From: Treponema bryantii
GTDB taxonomy: Bacteria; Spirochaetota; Spirochaetia; Treponematales; Treponemataceae
NCBI RefSeq assembly: GCF_900111035.1
Contig: NZ_FOFU01000002.1
Coordinates: 372,001-436,000, forward strand
DNA length: 64,000 bases
Direction of reading: 5' to 3'
Under the pieces are notes generated by a model. It was not told where the DNA came from. It did no database searches and saw only the letters and a program-made list of their open reading frames with translations. A program made the position numbers and the translations under genes. Positions 17,687-25,181 of this stretch are shown here, in pieces; the stretch's first letter is position 1; each line of letters opens with the position of its first letter.

Positions 17687-17884
17687 TTATGCTGATTTCT
17701 GTAAGCGTTCAACGAATGCCAGAACATCAGACTTTTTGTACTTTCTTCTGCGTCCGTCTTTGATGGCTCTTTCTTTCAGCCAATCATAACGTTCACAAGA
17801 ATGAAATGAAGAAGGTGCGCATCGTAAGTATTCGATGACTTCCTTCTGGAGCCAGAGTTTATCTGGTGATGTTTCATTTTTCAT
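17687..17884 (-). CDS. Small helix-turn-helix protein, possible excisionase
   Basis: The start is ATG 17884, seven bases after GGAGGAG. The 65-residue product contains LWLQKEVIEYLRCAPSSFHSC and a basic DGRRRKYKKSDVLAFVERL segment, the layout of winged-helix excisionase-like proteins. It lies directly downstream of the integrase gene on the same strand, the usual place for a recombination directionality factor. Confidence 0.65.
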   Translation of the reverse strand: MKNETSPDKLWLQKEVIEYLRCAPSSFHSCERYDWLKERAIKDGRRRKYKKSDVLAFVERLQKSA

Positions 17885-17931
17885 GTGCTGCTCCTCCAAA
17901 AGATTAAGTTTTAACTCTCTCCGATTATTTT

Positions 17932-19392
17932 TTAAGCTCCTACTTTTTCCGGTAAAAGCTTAACTCCATTTTCTTCTTCATCTGCTTCATTATCCTTTAT
18001 GACATAAACTGCATCCGAGCTAAGTTTTTTAAGAATTGGTGAAAACAAATGTTCCGTACTTTCTGCAATCTTATTCAGGGCAATTTCTTTCTGAATATGA
18101 TTTGCATAATTGTTGAATACGCTTTCAGTTTTATGGCCTGAACCAATCATACAGATTCTCTGGTCCCCGATATCAGAAAGTGTATTTGTACACCATTCAT
18201 GACGGAAACTGTGGAAAGTGATTTCTTTTGGATTCGGATAGCCGATTGATTCCAGAGCCCTTCTGAGATATCTGTTGAATCTTTTAGGTGACAAAGGCTT
18301 GTCGGGACTTTGAGGGCTGAAGAAGATAAACGATTCAGGTCCTGTTCCCCACGGATTAAAGGATGCCTGATTCAAAATCATGTCTCTTAATTCAGGCGGG
18401 ATTCTGAATTCTCTTTCTTCTCCGTTCTTTGGAGATTTGAGTCCTTCATAAGGGCTGTATGAATGGCGGATAAAAATTCTGTCTTCACCGATATCACGAA
18501 TCTGAAGTGCAAGAATTTCCCCCTGGCGCATTCCAGTAAAGCAGGCAATAACGCATGCAAGCTTTACACGGTCGTTATCCCATTCAGCATTGAAGAGCTT
18601 TATAGTCTGTTCAAGTGAAAGAATAACTTTTTTCTTTGGAGTGCTCTTAGGAAGAATGATTCCTGAATAACAGTTGTTTTCCGTCATTCCGTTCAGGTGT
18701 GCCCATTTTAGGGGAATTGTCACCGCCTGAAGAACAGCCTTTACAGTTTTTGGTGAAAGCTTCTGAGTAGACTCAGCCATAAAAATTTTCTTCACATCAT
18801 CTCTGGTAATTTCTCCAAGAAGCTTTTCTTCCAGAAGAGGTTTCCAGTAATGCTTGATAATGTTTCTCATGTTCAGGATATGGCGGTTTGTTTCAGAATG
18901 ACCTTTTAATTCCATTTCACGAAGATAAGCAGATTTATCCCGAGTCCAGAAATCAATAAGGTATTCCATTGCATCACAGTCACCTTTTGCATTTGTCCGT
19001 ACAGCGGCTTGAATGATTTTTCGGGCTTTCATTACCTCGATAAGATCATTAATTTCCTGCTCAGACAAATCATTCGTCCTGAGATAGTTGAGAATAGAAA
19101 TAAATGTGAAGGATTGTTTGCCGATTGCTCTTCCAGTTCTGGATGTTCGTTCAGGTACACAGCCTTTTACGACCCATTCCATTACCGTACGTTCGGCATC
19201 AGTTTTGTTTTCTTTTCCCGTACTTTTGTTGCGGGAAATTGTTCCGTCTGGGAGACGGACTTGTGCATACCAGAATGGTGAATGCTTTGTTTTGAATAAA
19301 AGGTAAGGTTTATTCAACTTACTTTTCCTTAACCGGGCAGGCAGGAAAGTTATTTGTACTTTACCATTATGGTTTCTAAATGTAAAGTACAT
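17932..19392 (-). CDS. Tyrosine recombinase / integrase
   Basis: This 486-residue site-specific recombinase has the catalytic set R289 (TGMRQGE), K319 region, H394 and R397 (FHSFRHEW), H420 (GSGHKTE) and the nucleophile Y429 (VFNNYANH). The N-terminal part has an arm-binding-like domain and a SAM-like core-binding domain (about residues 140-250). It lies about 160 bases from a tRNA-3'-end-like repeat, the usual target of such enzymes. An inverted repeat overlaps the start codon and may control expression. Confidence 0.9.
   Translation of the reverse strand: MYFTFRNHNGKVQITFLPARLRKSKLNKPYLLFKTKHSPFWYAQVRLPDGTISRNKSTGKENKTDAERTVMEWVVKGCVPERTSRTGRAIGKQSFTFISILNYLRTNDLSEQEINDLIEVMKARKIIQAAVRTNAKGDCDAMEYLIDFWTRDKSAYLREMELKGHSETNRHILNMRNIIKHYWKPLLEEKLLGEITRDDVKKIFMAESTQKLSPKTVKAVLQAVTIPLKWAHLNGMTENNCYSGIILPKSTPKKKVILSLEQTIKLFNAEWDNDRVKLACVIACFTGMRQGEILALQIRDIGEDRIFIRHSYSPYEGLKSPKNGEEREFRIPPELRDMILNQASFNPWGTGPESFIFFSPQSPDKPLSPKRFNRYLRRALESIGYPNPKEITFHSFRHEWCTNTLSDIGDQRICMIGSGHKTESVFNNYANHIQKEIALNKIAESTEHLFSPILKKLSSDAVYVIKDNEADEEENGVKLLPEKVGA
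19355..19391. promoter_or_regulatory. 10-bp inverted repeat overlapping the integrase start codon
   Basis: TGTACTTTAC at 19355-19364 is the exact reverse complement of GTAAAGTACA at 19382-19391; the integrase ATG is at 19392-19390. In the mRNA the second arm includes the U and G of the start codon, so the hairpin could block initiation. It could equally be a DNA operator or arm-type integrase site. Confidence 0.55.
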
Positions 19393-19553
19393 TCTGACAA
19401 ATACGCGTATTTTTAAGCCTTACCGTTTACTTTATATTCGAATTTCCAGTTATATGCCCCTGAAAATAGCAAATATAAGTAAAGCTAATTCCTTATACCA
19501 TATAGAATTAAACCATCCGGATTCTAAATGGCACATAGTGGGCCATCAAGGTT

Positions 19554-19572
19554 CGAGTCCTGCCCCCGCTAT
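19554..19572 (+). repeat. tRNA 3'-end-like direct repeat, copy 1 (putative att site)
   Basis: CGAGTCCTGCCCCCGCTAT here is repeated exactly at 19776-19794. Preceded by GGTT it reads GGTTCGAGTCC, the T-arm of a tRNA, followed by CCCCGCTA, which would be the acceptor strand and discriminator. The 5' half of the tRNA (expected AGCGGGG) is not found upstream, so this is a fragment left by integration. Confidence 0.65.
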
Positions 19573-19578
19573 CCAGAA

Positions 19579-19608
19579 AACTTCCTGAAATCTCAGGAAG
19601 TTTTTTTT
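19579..19608 (+). terminator. Rho-independent terminator after tRNA-like repeat copy 1
   Basis: AACTTCCTGA (19579-19588) pairs exactly with TCAGGAAGTT (19593-19602), with a 4-base loop and a run of T to 19608. Confidence 0.85.
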
Positions 19609-19775
19609 ATTTAACACTAATTCTCGAGATCTCTTACCAGGACTCGAAACGGAGTGAGTGGTCCAAAAAAAGGCGAGCAGTGCGGAGCGTTTTTTAGGAA
19701 CCAGCGACAGGAGGTCGCTGGTAACGAACGCAGGCGTCGTGGAAGGAGCGGACACGATGTCCGCGACTGGAACCC

Positions 19776-19794
19776 CGAGTCCTGCCCCCGCTAT
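19776..19794 (+). repeat. tRNA 3'-end-like direct repeat, copy 2
   Basis: This is an exact copy of 19554-19572, but preceded by GGAACCC, so the T-loop is not complete. It is followed by its own terminator. A third, inverted, T-arm-like piece (CCAGGACTCGAA) lies near 19638. Confidence 0.65.
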
Positions 19795-19798
19795 ACTA

Positions 19799-19832
19799 AA
19801 GAACTTCTTGTGAACTCAAGAAGTTCTTTTTA
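19799..19832 (+). terminator. Rho-independent terminator after tRNA-like repeat copy 2
   Basis: AAGAACTTCTTG (19799-19810) pairs exactly with CAAGAAGTTCTT (19817-19828) and runs into a T-rich tract. Confidence 0.85.
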
Positions 19833-19850
19833 TTTAACTTCGATTATTAA

Positions 19851-20152
19851 GATTTCTTTACAGGACTTATCTTCTTAAAATACATTTCAACTGCATTCGA
19901 AAAGAAATACAACGAACTCGTAGAAGAAGGCGACGGTTTTGAAGACGATCCAGACGCATACGAATCAGAAAATATTTTCTTTGTTCCGCCAGAAGGTCAG
20001 GAAGACGCTCTTAAAACTGTTATCAGTCAGTGCGAACTATGGACGGATAATGTCGTTGATTTTGATGAATCAGATAATAGCGTTTCTTATTCAATAAATA
20101 ATGATTATGGTACATTGAGAGTGGCTGAACAAAATCCAGATTATGGAAAATA
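19851..20152 (+). pseudogene. Remnant of a type I restriction-modification HsdM gene fused to unrelated sequence
   Basis: The frame after a TAA at 19848-19850 reads TGLIFLKYISTAFEKKYNEL, then VEEGDGFEDDPDAYESENIFFVPPEG, the N-terminal signature of HsdM methylase subunits. From about 19990 the frame continues into a different acidic sequence (EDALKTVISQCELWTDNVV) and stops at 20152. No start codon is found and the methylase core is missing, so it is dead. Its position beside the att-like repeats suggests a lost restriction island. Confidence 0.7.
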
Positions 20153-20197
20153 AAAATCTATCGAATTCATCCATTACTAAAGCAAGGTAATTTTTCC

Positions 20198-20518
20198 TCA
20201 CAACTCCGTATACTTTTTATTGCTTCCCTTCGCTTTATCGACAGGATATTTTTTCTCATTCATATCCATTTTCATATTGATGATTTCATCTTCGTTGAGG
20301 TTAAGTGCGTCCAGCATATCCTGGCAGTAAACGAGGACATCTGCGAGTTCTTCTTTTACATGCTGGAGGTTGTAGTCTGTGTCGCTCCACTGAAAACATT
20401 CGAGCAGCTCGTTAGCTTCAATCGAAATTGATTTAGCAAGATTCGCCGGACTGTGGAACTGAGACCAGTCGCGGTCTTCTACAAATTTTCTAATGCGTTT
20501 TTTTGTCTGTTCTGTCAT
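20198..20518 (-). CDS. MazG-like nucleotide pyrophosphohydrolase
   Basis: The start is taken as ATG 20518 (MTEQTKKRIRKFVEDRDWSQF). The 106-residue product is an all-alpha NTP pyrophosphohydrolase of the RS21-C6/MazG-like group, with SISIEANELLECFQWSD and EELADVLVYCQDMLD supplying the ExxE and ExxD metal ligands. It would remove abnormal or excess (d)NTPs. It starts 11 bases after the macro-domain gene ends, so the two are probably co-transcribed. Confidence 0.85.
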   Translation of the reverse strand: MTEQTKKRIRKFVEDRDWSQFHSPANLAKSISIEANELLECFQWSDTDYNLQHVKEELADVLVYCQDMLDALNLNEDEIINMKMDMNEKKYPVDKAKGSNKKYTEL

Positions 20519-20529
20519 ACTATTTTCCC

Positions 20530-21027
20530 CTAACAAAACTCCGGATAATCTTCTTTTGCAAAGCCGTACTCGCGGTCACCAAAGAGTATCAGTGTAGTTT
20601 CATCGAAATCATTCTTGTGTTTTTTCATTGTTTCAACAGCTACTTTTATGGCTTCACGCTGCGGATAGCCATACACGCCGGCGGAAATCAAAGGAAAAGC
20701 AATTGTCTTAAGCCCATTTTCCTTTGCGAGCTTTAAGGAATTCTCATAGCAGGCTGCCAAAAGAGATTCTGACTCAGCAGGTGAATGTTCGTAGTAAACT
20801 GGTCCAACCGTATGAATAACAAATCTGGACGGAAGATTATAGCCTTTAGTGATTTTAGCCTCGCCGGTTTTGCAGCCGTGAAGTGTACGGCATTCTGCAA
20901 GAAGTTCGGGTCCGGCAGCACGGTGAATTGCACCATCAACTCCGCCACCTCCAAGAAGAGAAGAATTTGCTGCATTTACAATTGCATCGCAGCTAAGTCT
21001 TGTAATATCACCCTGAATAATTTTCAT
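20530..21027 (-). CDS. Macro-domain O-acetyl-ADP-ribose deacetylase / ADP-ribose hydrolase
   Basis: This 165-residue protein is a single macro domain: [41 protein letters not shown] at the N-terminus is the ADP-ribose binding signature of the MacroD/YmdB type, with the catalytic N and D region intact and HTVGPVY later. It would deacetylate O-acetyl-ADP-ribose or remove ADP-ribose from proteins. It lies between a P-loop kinase and the MazG-like gene. Confidence 0.9.
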   Translation of the reverse strand: MKIIQGDITRLSCDAIVNAANSSLLGGGGVDGAIHRAAGPELLAECRTLHGCKTGEAKITKGYNLPSRFVIHTVGPVYYEHSPAESESLLAACYENSLKLAKENGLKTIAFPLISAGVYGYPQREAIKVAVETMKKHKNDFDETTLILFGDREYGFAKEDYPEFC

Positions 21028-21030
21028 ATT

Positions 21031-21621
21031 TTAACTCCTCATACACTCATCACACCATTGTTTTACTTTCTGGCCGACCTCTTCAGGCGATAAATTATCT
21101 ACACGAAGAACATCGACATTCTCACGTCCAATAAACCAGGCTCGTTTTAGCGGCATCATGTATTGAAGATGATGTTCAAAAAAGTTTCGGGATCTGGTTG
21201 TATCATTCTGTTTATGCTGTCTCAAAACTTCATCAGCAGCGTCTAAAAAAAGAATTCTATCTGGGAGACATTTTCGGACTTCAGACAATTCCTTTTTAAG
21301 TGCATTTTCTATTTCCCAGTCTTCACCAATGCTTTTAGGATAATTAATGGTATAAAACTCAATCTCTTCAGCACCATAATCCATAATGCTGCAGGGATAT
21401 TCGACAGCCTTTTGATGCCGCACAACTTCTTTATGAAGCCATAATTTCTGAATTTCCAGATAGTCTGGATACTTATTTTTGTCTAAACCGCGCCTTTTAA
21501 CCTCTTCAATTACATCAGTATTATCCTCATAGCTAATATTGATATAAGGAGCATGTTCCTGAAGATATCTGATCGCAGTTGTTTTTCCAACGGCCATACA
21601 GCCCTGTAAAGAGAGAATCAT
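21031..21621 (-). CDS. P-loop kinase-like ATPase of unknown substrate
   Basis: This 196-residue protein has an N-terminal Walker A (GCMAVGKTTAIRYL) and a later ILFLDAADEVLRQHKQNDTTRSRNFFEHHL, in the style of small nucleoside or metabolite kinases of the AAA_33/deoxynucleoside kinase type. No specific substrate can be named. The gene is 3 bases upstream of the macro-domain gene. Confidence 0.7.
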   Translation of the reverse strand: MILSLQGCMAVGKTTAIRYLQEHAPYINISYEDNTDVIEEVKRRGLDKNKYPDYLEIQKLWLHKEVVRHQKAVEYPCSIMDYGAEEIEFYTINYPKSIGEDWEIENALKKELSEVRKCLPDRILFLDAADEVLRQHKQNDTTRSRNFFEHHLQYMMPLKRAWFIGRENVDVLRVDNLSPEEVGQKVKQWCDECMRS

Positions 21622-21627
21622 TTTTTT

Positions 21628-21927
21628 TTATTTTACCGTATGAATCACATAAATTATAGAGCCAGTTACAATTGCTTCGCCTTTTATATTACATACCCGC
21701 CCAATCTCAAATTCTCCCTGACTCTCGTAAACCACAAGTGATCCGGGAGTTATTCTTTTTGCGCGGTCAATAATAAGAAGATCACCATTGAATATACACA
21801 TGTTCCTGAAACGGTCTGTATCCACAGTCATAAAAACCGTTGCCGTAGGATGCTTAATGTAAAGAGAGTTCAAATCTATTCTTTTATCATGAAATCCCTG
21901 TGCAGGACATGGATAACCTGTAATCAT
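21628..21927 (-). CDS. UmuD-like protein lacking the catalytic serine
   Basis: The start is put at ATG 21927 because the promoter overlaps the longer frame to 21966. The 99-residue product aligns with UmuD: CPAQGFHDKRIDLNSLYIKHPTATVFM, NGDLLIID and GEFEIGRV. Where UmuD has GDSM it has TDRF (Ser replaced by Arg39), and where it has the lysine of FTVKKL it has EIGRV. About 30 residues before the C-terminal strand are also missing. It cannot self-cleave and may act as a ready-made UmuD'-like partner, or be decaying. It is divergent from the XRE-S24/UmuC pair. Confidence 0.75.
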   Translation of the reverse strand: MITGYPCPAQGFHDKRIDLNSLYIKHPTATVFMTVDTDRFRNMCIFNGDLLIIDRAKRITPGSLVVYESQGEFEIGRVCNIKGEAIVTGSIIYVIHTVK

Positions 21928-21937
21928 AACTTTCTTT

Positions 21938-22023
21938 ATAATACATTTGGAATACTTTAAAGTCAATTAAAATAATCTTTTGGAATACTTTAGTTTTACT
22001 TTTTTCTGACTATATGTTATAAT
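21938..22023. promoter_or_regulatory. Divergent promoters with two 14-bp operator-like repeats
   Basis: Minus strand: TTGACT (21966-21961), 17-base spacer, TATTAT (21943-21938). Plus strand: TTTACT (21995-22000), 17-base spacer, TATAAT (22018-22023). TTTGGAATACTTTA occurs at 21946-21959, inside the minus spacer, and at 21979-21992, touching the plus -35. The copies are 33 bases apart, about three helical turns. They are the best candidate sites for the XRE-S24 repressor. Confidence 0.75.
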
Positions 22024-22048
22024 CTGGATGATTGGAATGGAGACTTTT

Positions 22049-22678
22049 ATGGAAGCAGTTGAATTCTGGACAAAAATCAAAAAGAATCTTTCTGAAATTG
22101 GAAAAACTCAGGAATGGCTCTGCAATGAAGCAGGACTGGACCTTCAGTCAATGAGAAACCGCATCTATAAAGAACGCTTTCCTTCTATACAGGAAACGCT
22201 GCGTATCCTTGAAGTTTTTGGTACCACTGCAGAAGAGTTCTTTGGAATGAATACAGAAAGACTCGAAAAGACATTTGCAAAAGATGTACTTTTGATTCCA
22301 GTTGTGGATCAGGTATTTTCAGCAGGAAAAGGCCAGTATCTTCCAGACAATGACACAGTAAATGAATATATATCCGTTCCAAATCATCTGAAGAAATACG
22401 GCAACAGTCTTTCGGCCTCTAAAGTTCGCGGAGATTCAATGGAGCCTACCCTTTTTGATGGCGACACAATCATCTGCGATATCAACGGATACGACGGCAC
22501 AGATGGTATTTACACAATTCACTATAAAGGCAACGGTTTTGTAAAACGACTCCAGAGTACAGGCGACGGAGTAAAAATTATTTCCGATAATCCCCGTTAT
22601 GAGCCAATGTTCGCAAACAGTGAAGACGACAGCTTTACCGTAATTGGTAAGGTTAGAGCCGTACTTCATAATATGTAA
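22049..22678 (+). CDS. XRE-type LexA-like repressor with S24 peptidase domain
   Basis: The start is ATG 22049, after GGAG; an upstream ATG at 22028 lies at or before the predicted transcription start. The 209-residue product has an N-terminal helix-turn-helix (about 10-60) and an S24 domain with cleavage-type A92-G93, nucleophile S130 (RGDSM) and K166 (GFVKRL). It should repress until RecA-triggered self-cleavage. The stop abuts the ATG of the UmuC-like gene (TAA then ATG), so repressor and polymerase are one operon. Confidence 0.88.
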   Translation: MEAVEFWTKIKKNLSEIGKTQEWLCNEAGLDLQSMRNRIYKERFPSIQETLRILEVFGTTAEEFFGMNTERLEKTFAKDVLLIPVVDQVFSAGKGQYLPDNDTVNEYISVPNHLKKYGNSLSASKVRGDSMEPTLFDGDTIICDINGYDGTDGIYTIHYKGNGFVKRLQSTGDGVKIISDNPRYEPMFANSEDDSFTVIGKVRAVLHNM

Positions 22679-24067
22679 ATGTCAGATAAAACTTACATCG
22701 CAATAGACTTAAAATCTTTTTATGCCTCTGTTGAATGCCGCGAACGTCTTTTAGACCCGCTTACCACAAAACTTGTAGTAGCAGATAAAAGCCGTACCAG
22801 TAAAACAATCTGTCTTGCAGTAACGCCAGCGCTCAAAGCTTACGGACTCAGCGGCCGCTCACGACTTTTTGAAGTAGAAGCTAAGGCTTGCGAAATCAAA
22901 CGACAGACCGGCAAAGAACTGGACTACATTATTGCAGTTCCACGGATGTCGCTCTATATCAATTATTCCACCCGCATTTACAATGTATACCTTCGATATT
23001 TTGCACCCGAGGATATCCATGTTTATTCGATAGACGAAGTTTTTATAGATGCAACCAGCTACCTTTCTTTTTATAAGATGACAGCTCATGATCTTGCAGT
23101 AAAAGTTATCCATGATGTGCTTACAGAAACAGGAATCACAGCTACTGCCGGAATTGCCCCGAATCTGTTTTTATGCAAGGCAGCCATGGATATTGTTGCC
23201 AAGCACATTCCCGCAGATAAGGATGGAGTAAGAATCGCAGAACTTGATGTTGCAGGATTTCGACGGCAGCTCTGGAGCCATCAGCCATTAACAGATTTCT
23301 GGCGGGTTGGAAGAGCTACAGCTCGCAGACTCGATAAATATTTTATCCGTACAATGGGAGACATAGCCCGCACCTCGCTGGAAAATCCCGAACTACTTTA
23401 TAAAGAATTCGGTATTGATGCTGAGATTCTCATGGATCACGCCTGGGGCATTGAACCCGTTGGCATGAAGGATATCAAAAACTACAAATCCGAAGCAAAG
23501 AGTCTTGGAAGCGGCCAGGTACTTCACGAGCCGTACACTTATGACAAAGCAAAAATCATAGTTCGTGAAATGGCAGAGATTCTGGTACTGGATCTGTTTA
23601 AGAAAAAACTCGTCACCGATTCAATTACGCTCCACGTTGGCTACGATATAGAAAGTCTGTATGTACCAGGCTTTGATGGTGAAGTTGTACGGGATTATTA
23701 CGGTCGAGAAATGCCAAAGCCTGCCCACGGAAGCTGGAGCTTTGGAACAGAAACAAATTCATCAAAGCTAATTGTAGAAGGTTTTGTTTCAATTTTTGAA
23801 AAGATTGTAAATCCTTCATGGCTTTTCCGCAGAATCAATATAACCGCAAACAATACAAAGCCAGAAAGCGAACGGCAGCCCAGTCTGTTTGATGAACTTA
23901 CATCAGATGAAGGCGGAGTAAATCATCAGAAGGAAGACAGCCTTCAAAAAGCCCGCCTTGAAATAATCCGCAAGTTTGGAAAAAACGCCATATTAAAAGG
24001 AATGAACCTCGAAGAAGGCGCAACTACCATTGACCGCAACGCTCAGATAGGAGGGCACAAAGCATGA
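22679..24067 (+). CDS. Y-family DNA polymerase, UmuC/DinB-like
   Basis: This 462-residue protein has the Y-family sites D10 (AIDLKSFYASVEC) and D119, E120 (YSIDEVFID), ITATAGIAPNLFLCKAA and a helix-hairpin-helix-like DFWRVGRATARRLDKYFIRTMGDIA. The little finger domain follows. It would copy past damaged bases in SOS-like conditions. It is flanked by the repressor (no gap) and by a YolD-like protein (overlap), the arrangement seen for UvrX/YqjW-type polymerases in Firmicutes. Confidence 0.9.
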   Translation: MSDKTYIAIDLKSFYASVECRERLLDPLTTKLVVADKSRTSKTICLAVTPALKAYGLSGRSRLFEVEAKACEIKRQTGKELDYIIAVPRMSLYINYSTRIYNVYLRYFAPEDIHVYSIDEVFIDATSYLSFYKMTAHDLAVKVIHDVLTETGITATAGIAPNLFLCKAAMDIVAKHIPADKDGVRIAELDVAGFRRQLWSHQPLTDFWRVGRATARRLDKYFIRTMGDIARTSLENPELLYKEFGIDAEILMDHAWGIEPVGMKDIKNYKSEAKSLGSGQVLHEPYTYDKAKIIVREMAEILVLDLFKKKLVTDSITLHVGYDIESLYVPGFDGEVVRDYYGREMPKPAHGSWSFGTETNSSKLIVEGFVSIFEKIVNPSWLFRRINITANNTKPESERQPSLFDELTSDEGGVNHQKEDSLQKARLEIIRKFGKNAILKGMNLEEGATTIDRNAQIGGHKA

Positions 24068-24267
24068 CAGAACAGGATGATAAATATGCCGACCTTCTCG
24101 ACTACAACTGGAATCACGACTCCTTACAAAACCGCATGCCTCTTTCTCAGCGCGCTAAAATATTTTTACCTTTTGCAGCACTTACCGGCTTTGAAGAAGC
24201 TCTTGAAAATACATTACGTGCCGAAATAGCCGAGATGGAATATAATGGAAAATCAGATGAACTCTAA
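24064..24267 (+). CDS. YolD-like small protein
   Basis: This 67-residue protein overlaps the polymerase stop by 4 bases (ATGA). It contains RMPLSQRAKIFLPFAALTGFEEALE, matching the RM-x-RA-x-F-PFAALxGxxxA pattern of YolD-like proteins that accompany UmuC-like polymerases. Its role is not known with certainty; it may bind or regulate the polymerase. Confidence 0.7.
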   Translation: MTEQDDKYADLLDYNWNHDSLQNRMPLSQRAKIFLPFAALTGFEEALENTLRAEIAEMEYNGKSDEL

Positions 24268-25165
24268 ACCAACAAATATCGCTCATTATCATCTCCCCGG
24301 ACTTTTTGAATTCTACGAATTTTATAAAGTATTTCTGCCTTTATATCGGGAGCATAGGGAATACTTTTTTGATTGGTGTGATATTTCATCAATTTATGGT
24401 GCACCATCTGATTGCCTTTGGGGCGGTGGTCGAGCTGCTTTTGGCAATGCCAATGTAAAAGATGTAACTGCACTTTTGAACGAATATGAAATCTCTGGCC
24501 GGCTTACTTTCAGTAATTCACTTCTTCAGAAAGAATATCTTACAGATAAAAAATGCAACAGACTCTGTGAGATTTTTGAAAAGACAGTCATTAAAAACGG
24601 TGTGATTGTTCATTCTGATTTACTGAGTGATTATCTTAATCAGAACTTTCCAAATCTATATCTGGTTTCATCTACAACAAAAGTTATAACTGATTTTGAT
24701 GCTTTTCTGACAGAACTCAATCGCCCTGAATTCAAATATGTAGTTCCTGATTTCCGATTAAATAAAGAATTTGAAAAACTTTCCGCTATCCCAGTTTCTC
24801 TAAAAGATAAGATTGAGTTTTTATGCAACGAATGCTGCAGCTTTACCTGTAAGGAACGCAAAGCATGTTATGAAAATGTTAGCCGTAAAAATCTTGGGCT
24901 TGATGTAAAAGATCATATTTGCAGTGCACCAGGTGGAAAAGACGGATATCGTTTTTCACTTGCAATGAAAAATCCAGGATTCATTGGAGTATCAGACATT
25001 CAAAACAAATATCTGCCAATGGGCTTTTCAAATTTTAAACTTGAAGGCCGGGGACTTGGCAGTGCAATTGTTCTGGAATTTCTTCTCTACTATATGACAA
25101 AACCCGAATATCAGCTGCAGGTACGTGAAGCTATATATCTTGATTCAATGCTGGATTTATTTTAA
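24245..25165 (+). CDS. Unknown 306-residue protein with a cysteine cluster
   Basis: The frame overlaps the end of the YolD-like gene by 23 bases; ATG 24257 is an alternative start. Notable sequence: VVPDFRLNKEFEKLSAIP, then NECCSFTCKERKACYENVSR (about residues 197-216) and a later DHICSAPGG. Spaced cysteines suggest a metal or Fe-S site. The order recalls U32-peptidase-like TIM-barrel proteins, but this is a weak impression. No signal peptide. Possibly part of the SOS-like operon by position. Confidence 0.55.
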   Translation: MENQMNSKPTNIAHYHLPGLFEFYEFYKVFLPLYREHREYFFDWCDISSIYGAPSDCLWGGGRAAFGNANVKDVTALLNEYEISGRLTFSNSLLQKEYLTDKKCNRLCEIFEKTVIKNGVIVHSDLLSDYLNQNFPNLYLVSSTTKVITDFDAFLTELNRPEFKYVVPDFRLNKEFEKLSAIPVSLKDKIEFLCNECCSFTCKERKACYENVSRKNLGLDVKDHICSAPGGKDGYRFSLAMKNPGFIGVSDIQNKYLPMGFSNFKLEGRGLGSAIVLEFLLYYMTKPEYQLQVREAIYLDSMLDLF

Positions 25166-25181
25166 TACTCCATTTAAGAGC

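Noticed and set aside
19500-19572. A complete tRNA gene
   Set aside because: The T-arm and acceptor strand are present but the T-stem does not pair fully and no matching 5' acceptor (AGCGGGG) is found upstream.
19546-19755. A protein gene on the minus strand across the tRNA-like repeats
   Set aside because: The frame ends in AGAGLEP, the usual false reading of a tRNA 3' end, and has no homology or ribosome site.
22028-22048. Start of the XRE-S24 repressor at ATG 22028
   Set aside because: It lies at the predicted transcription start and lacks a ribosome site; ATG 22049 has GGAG at a good distance.
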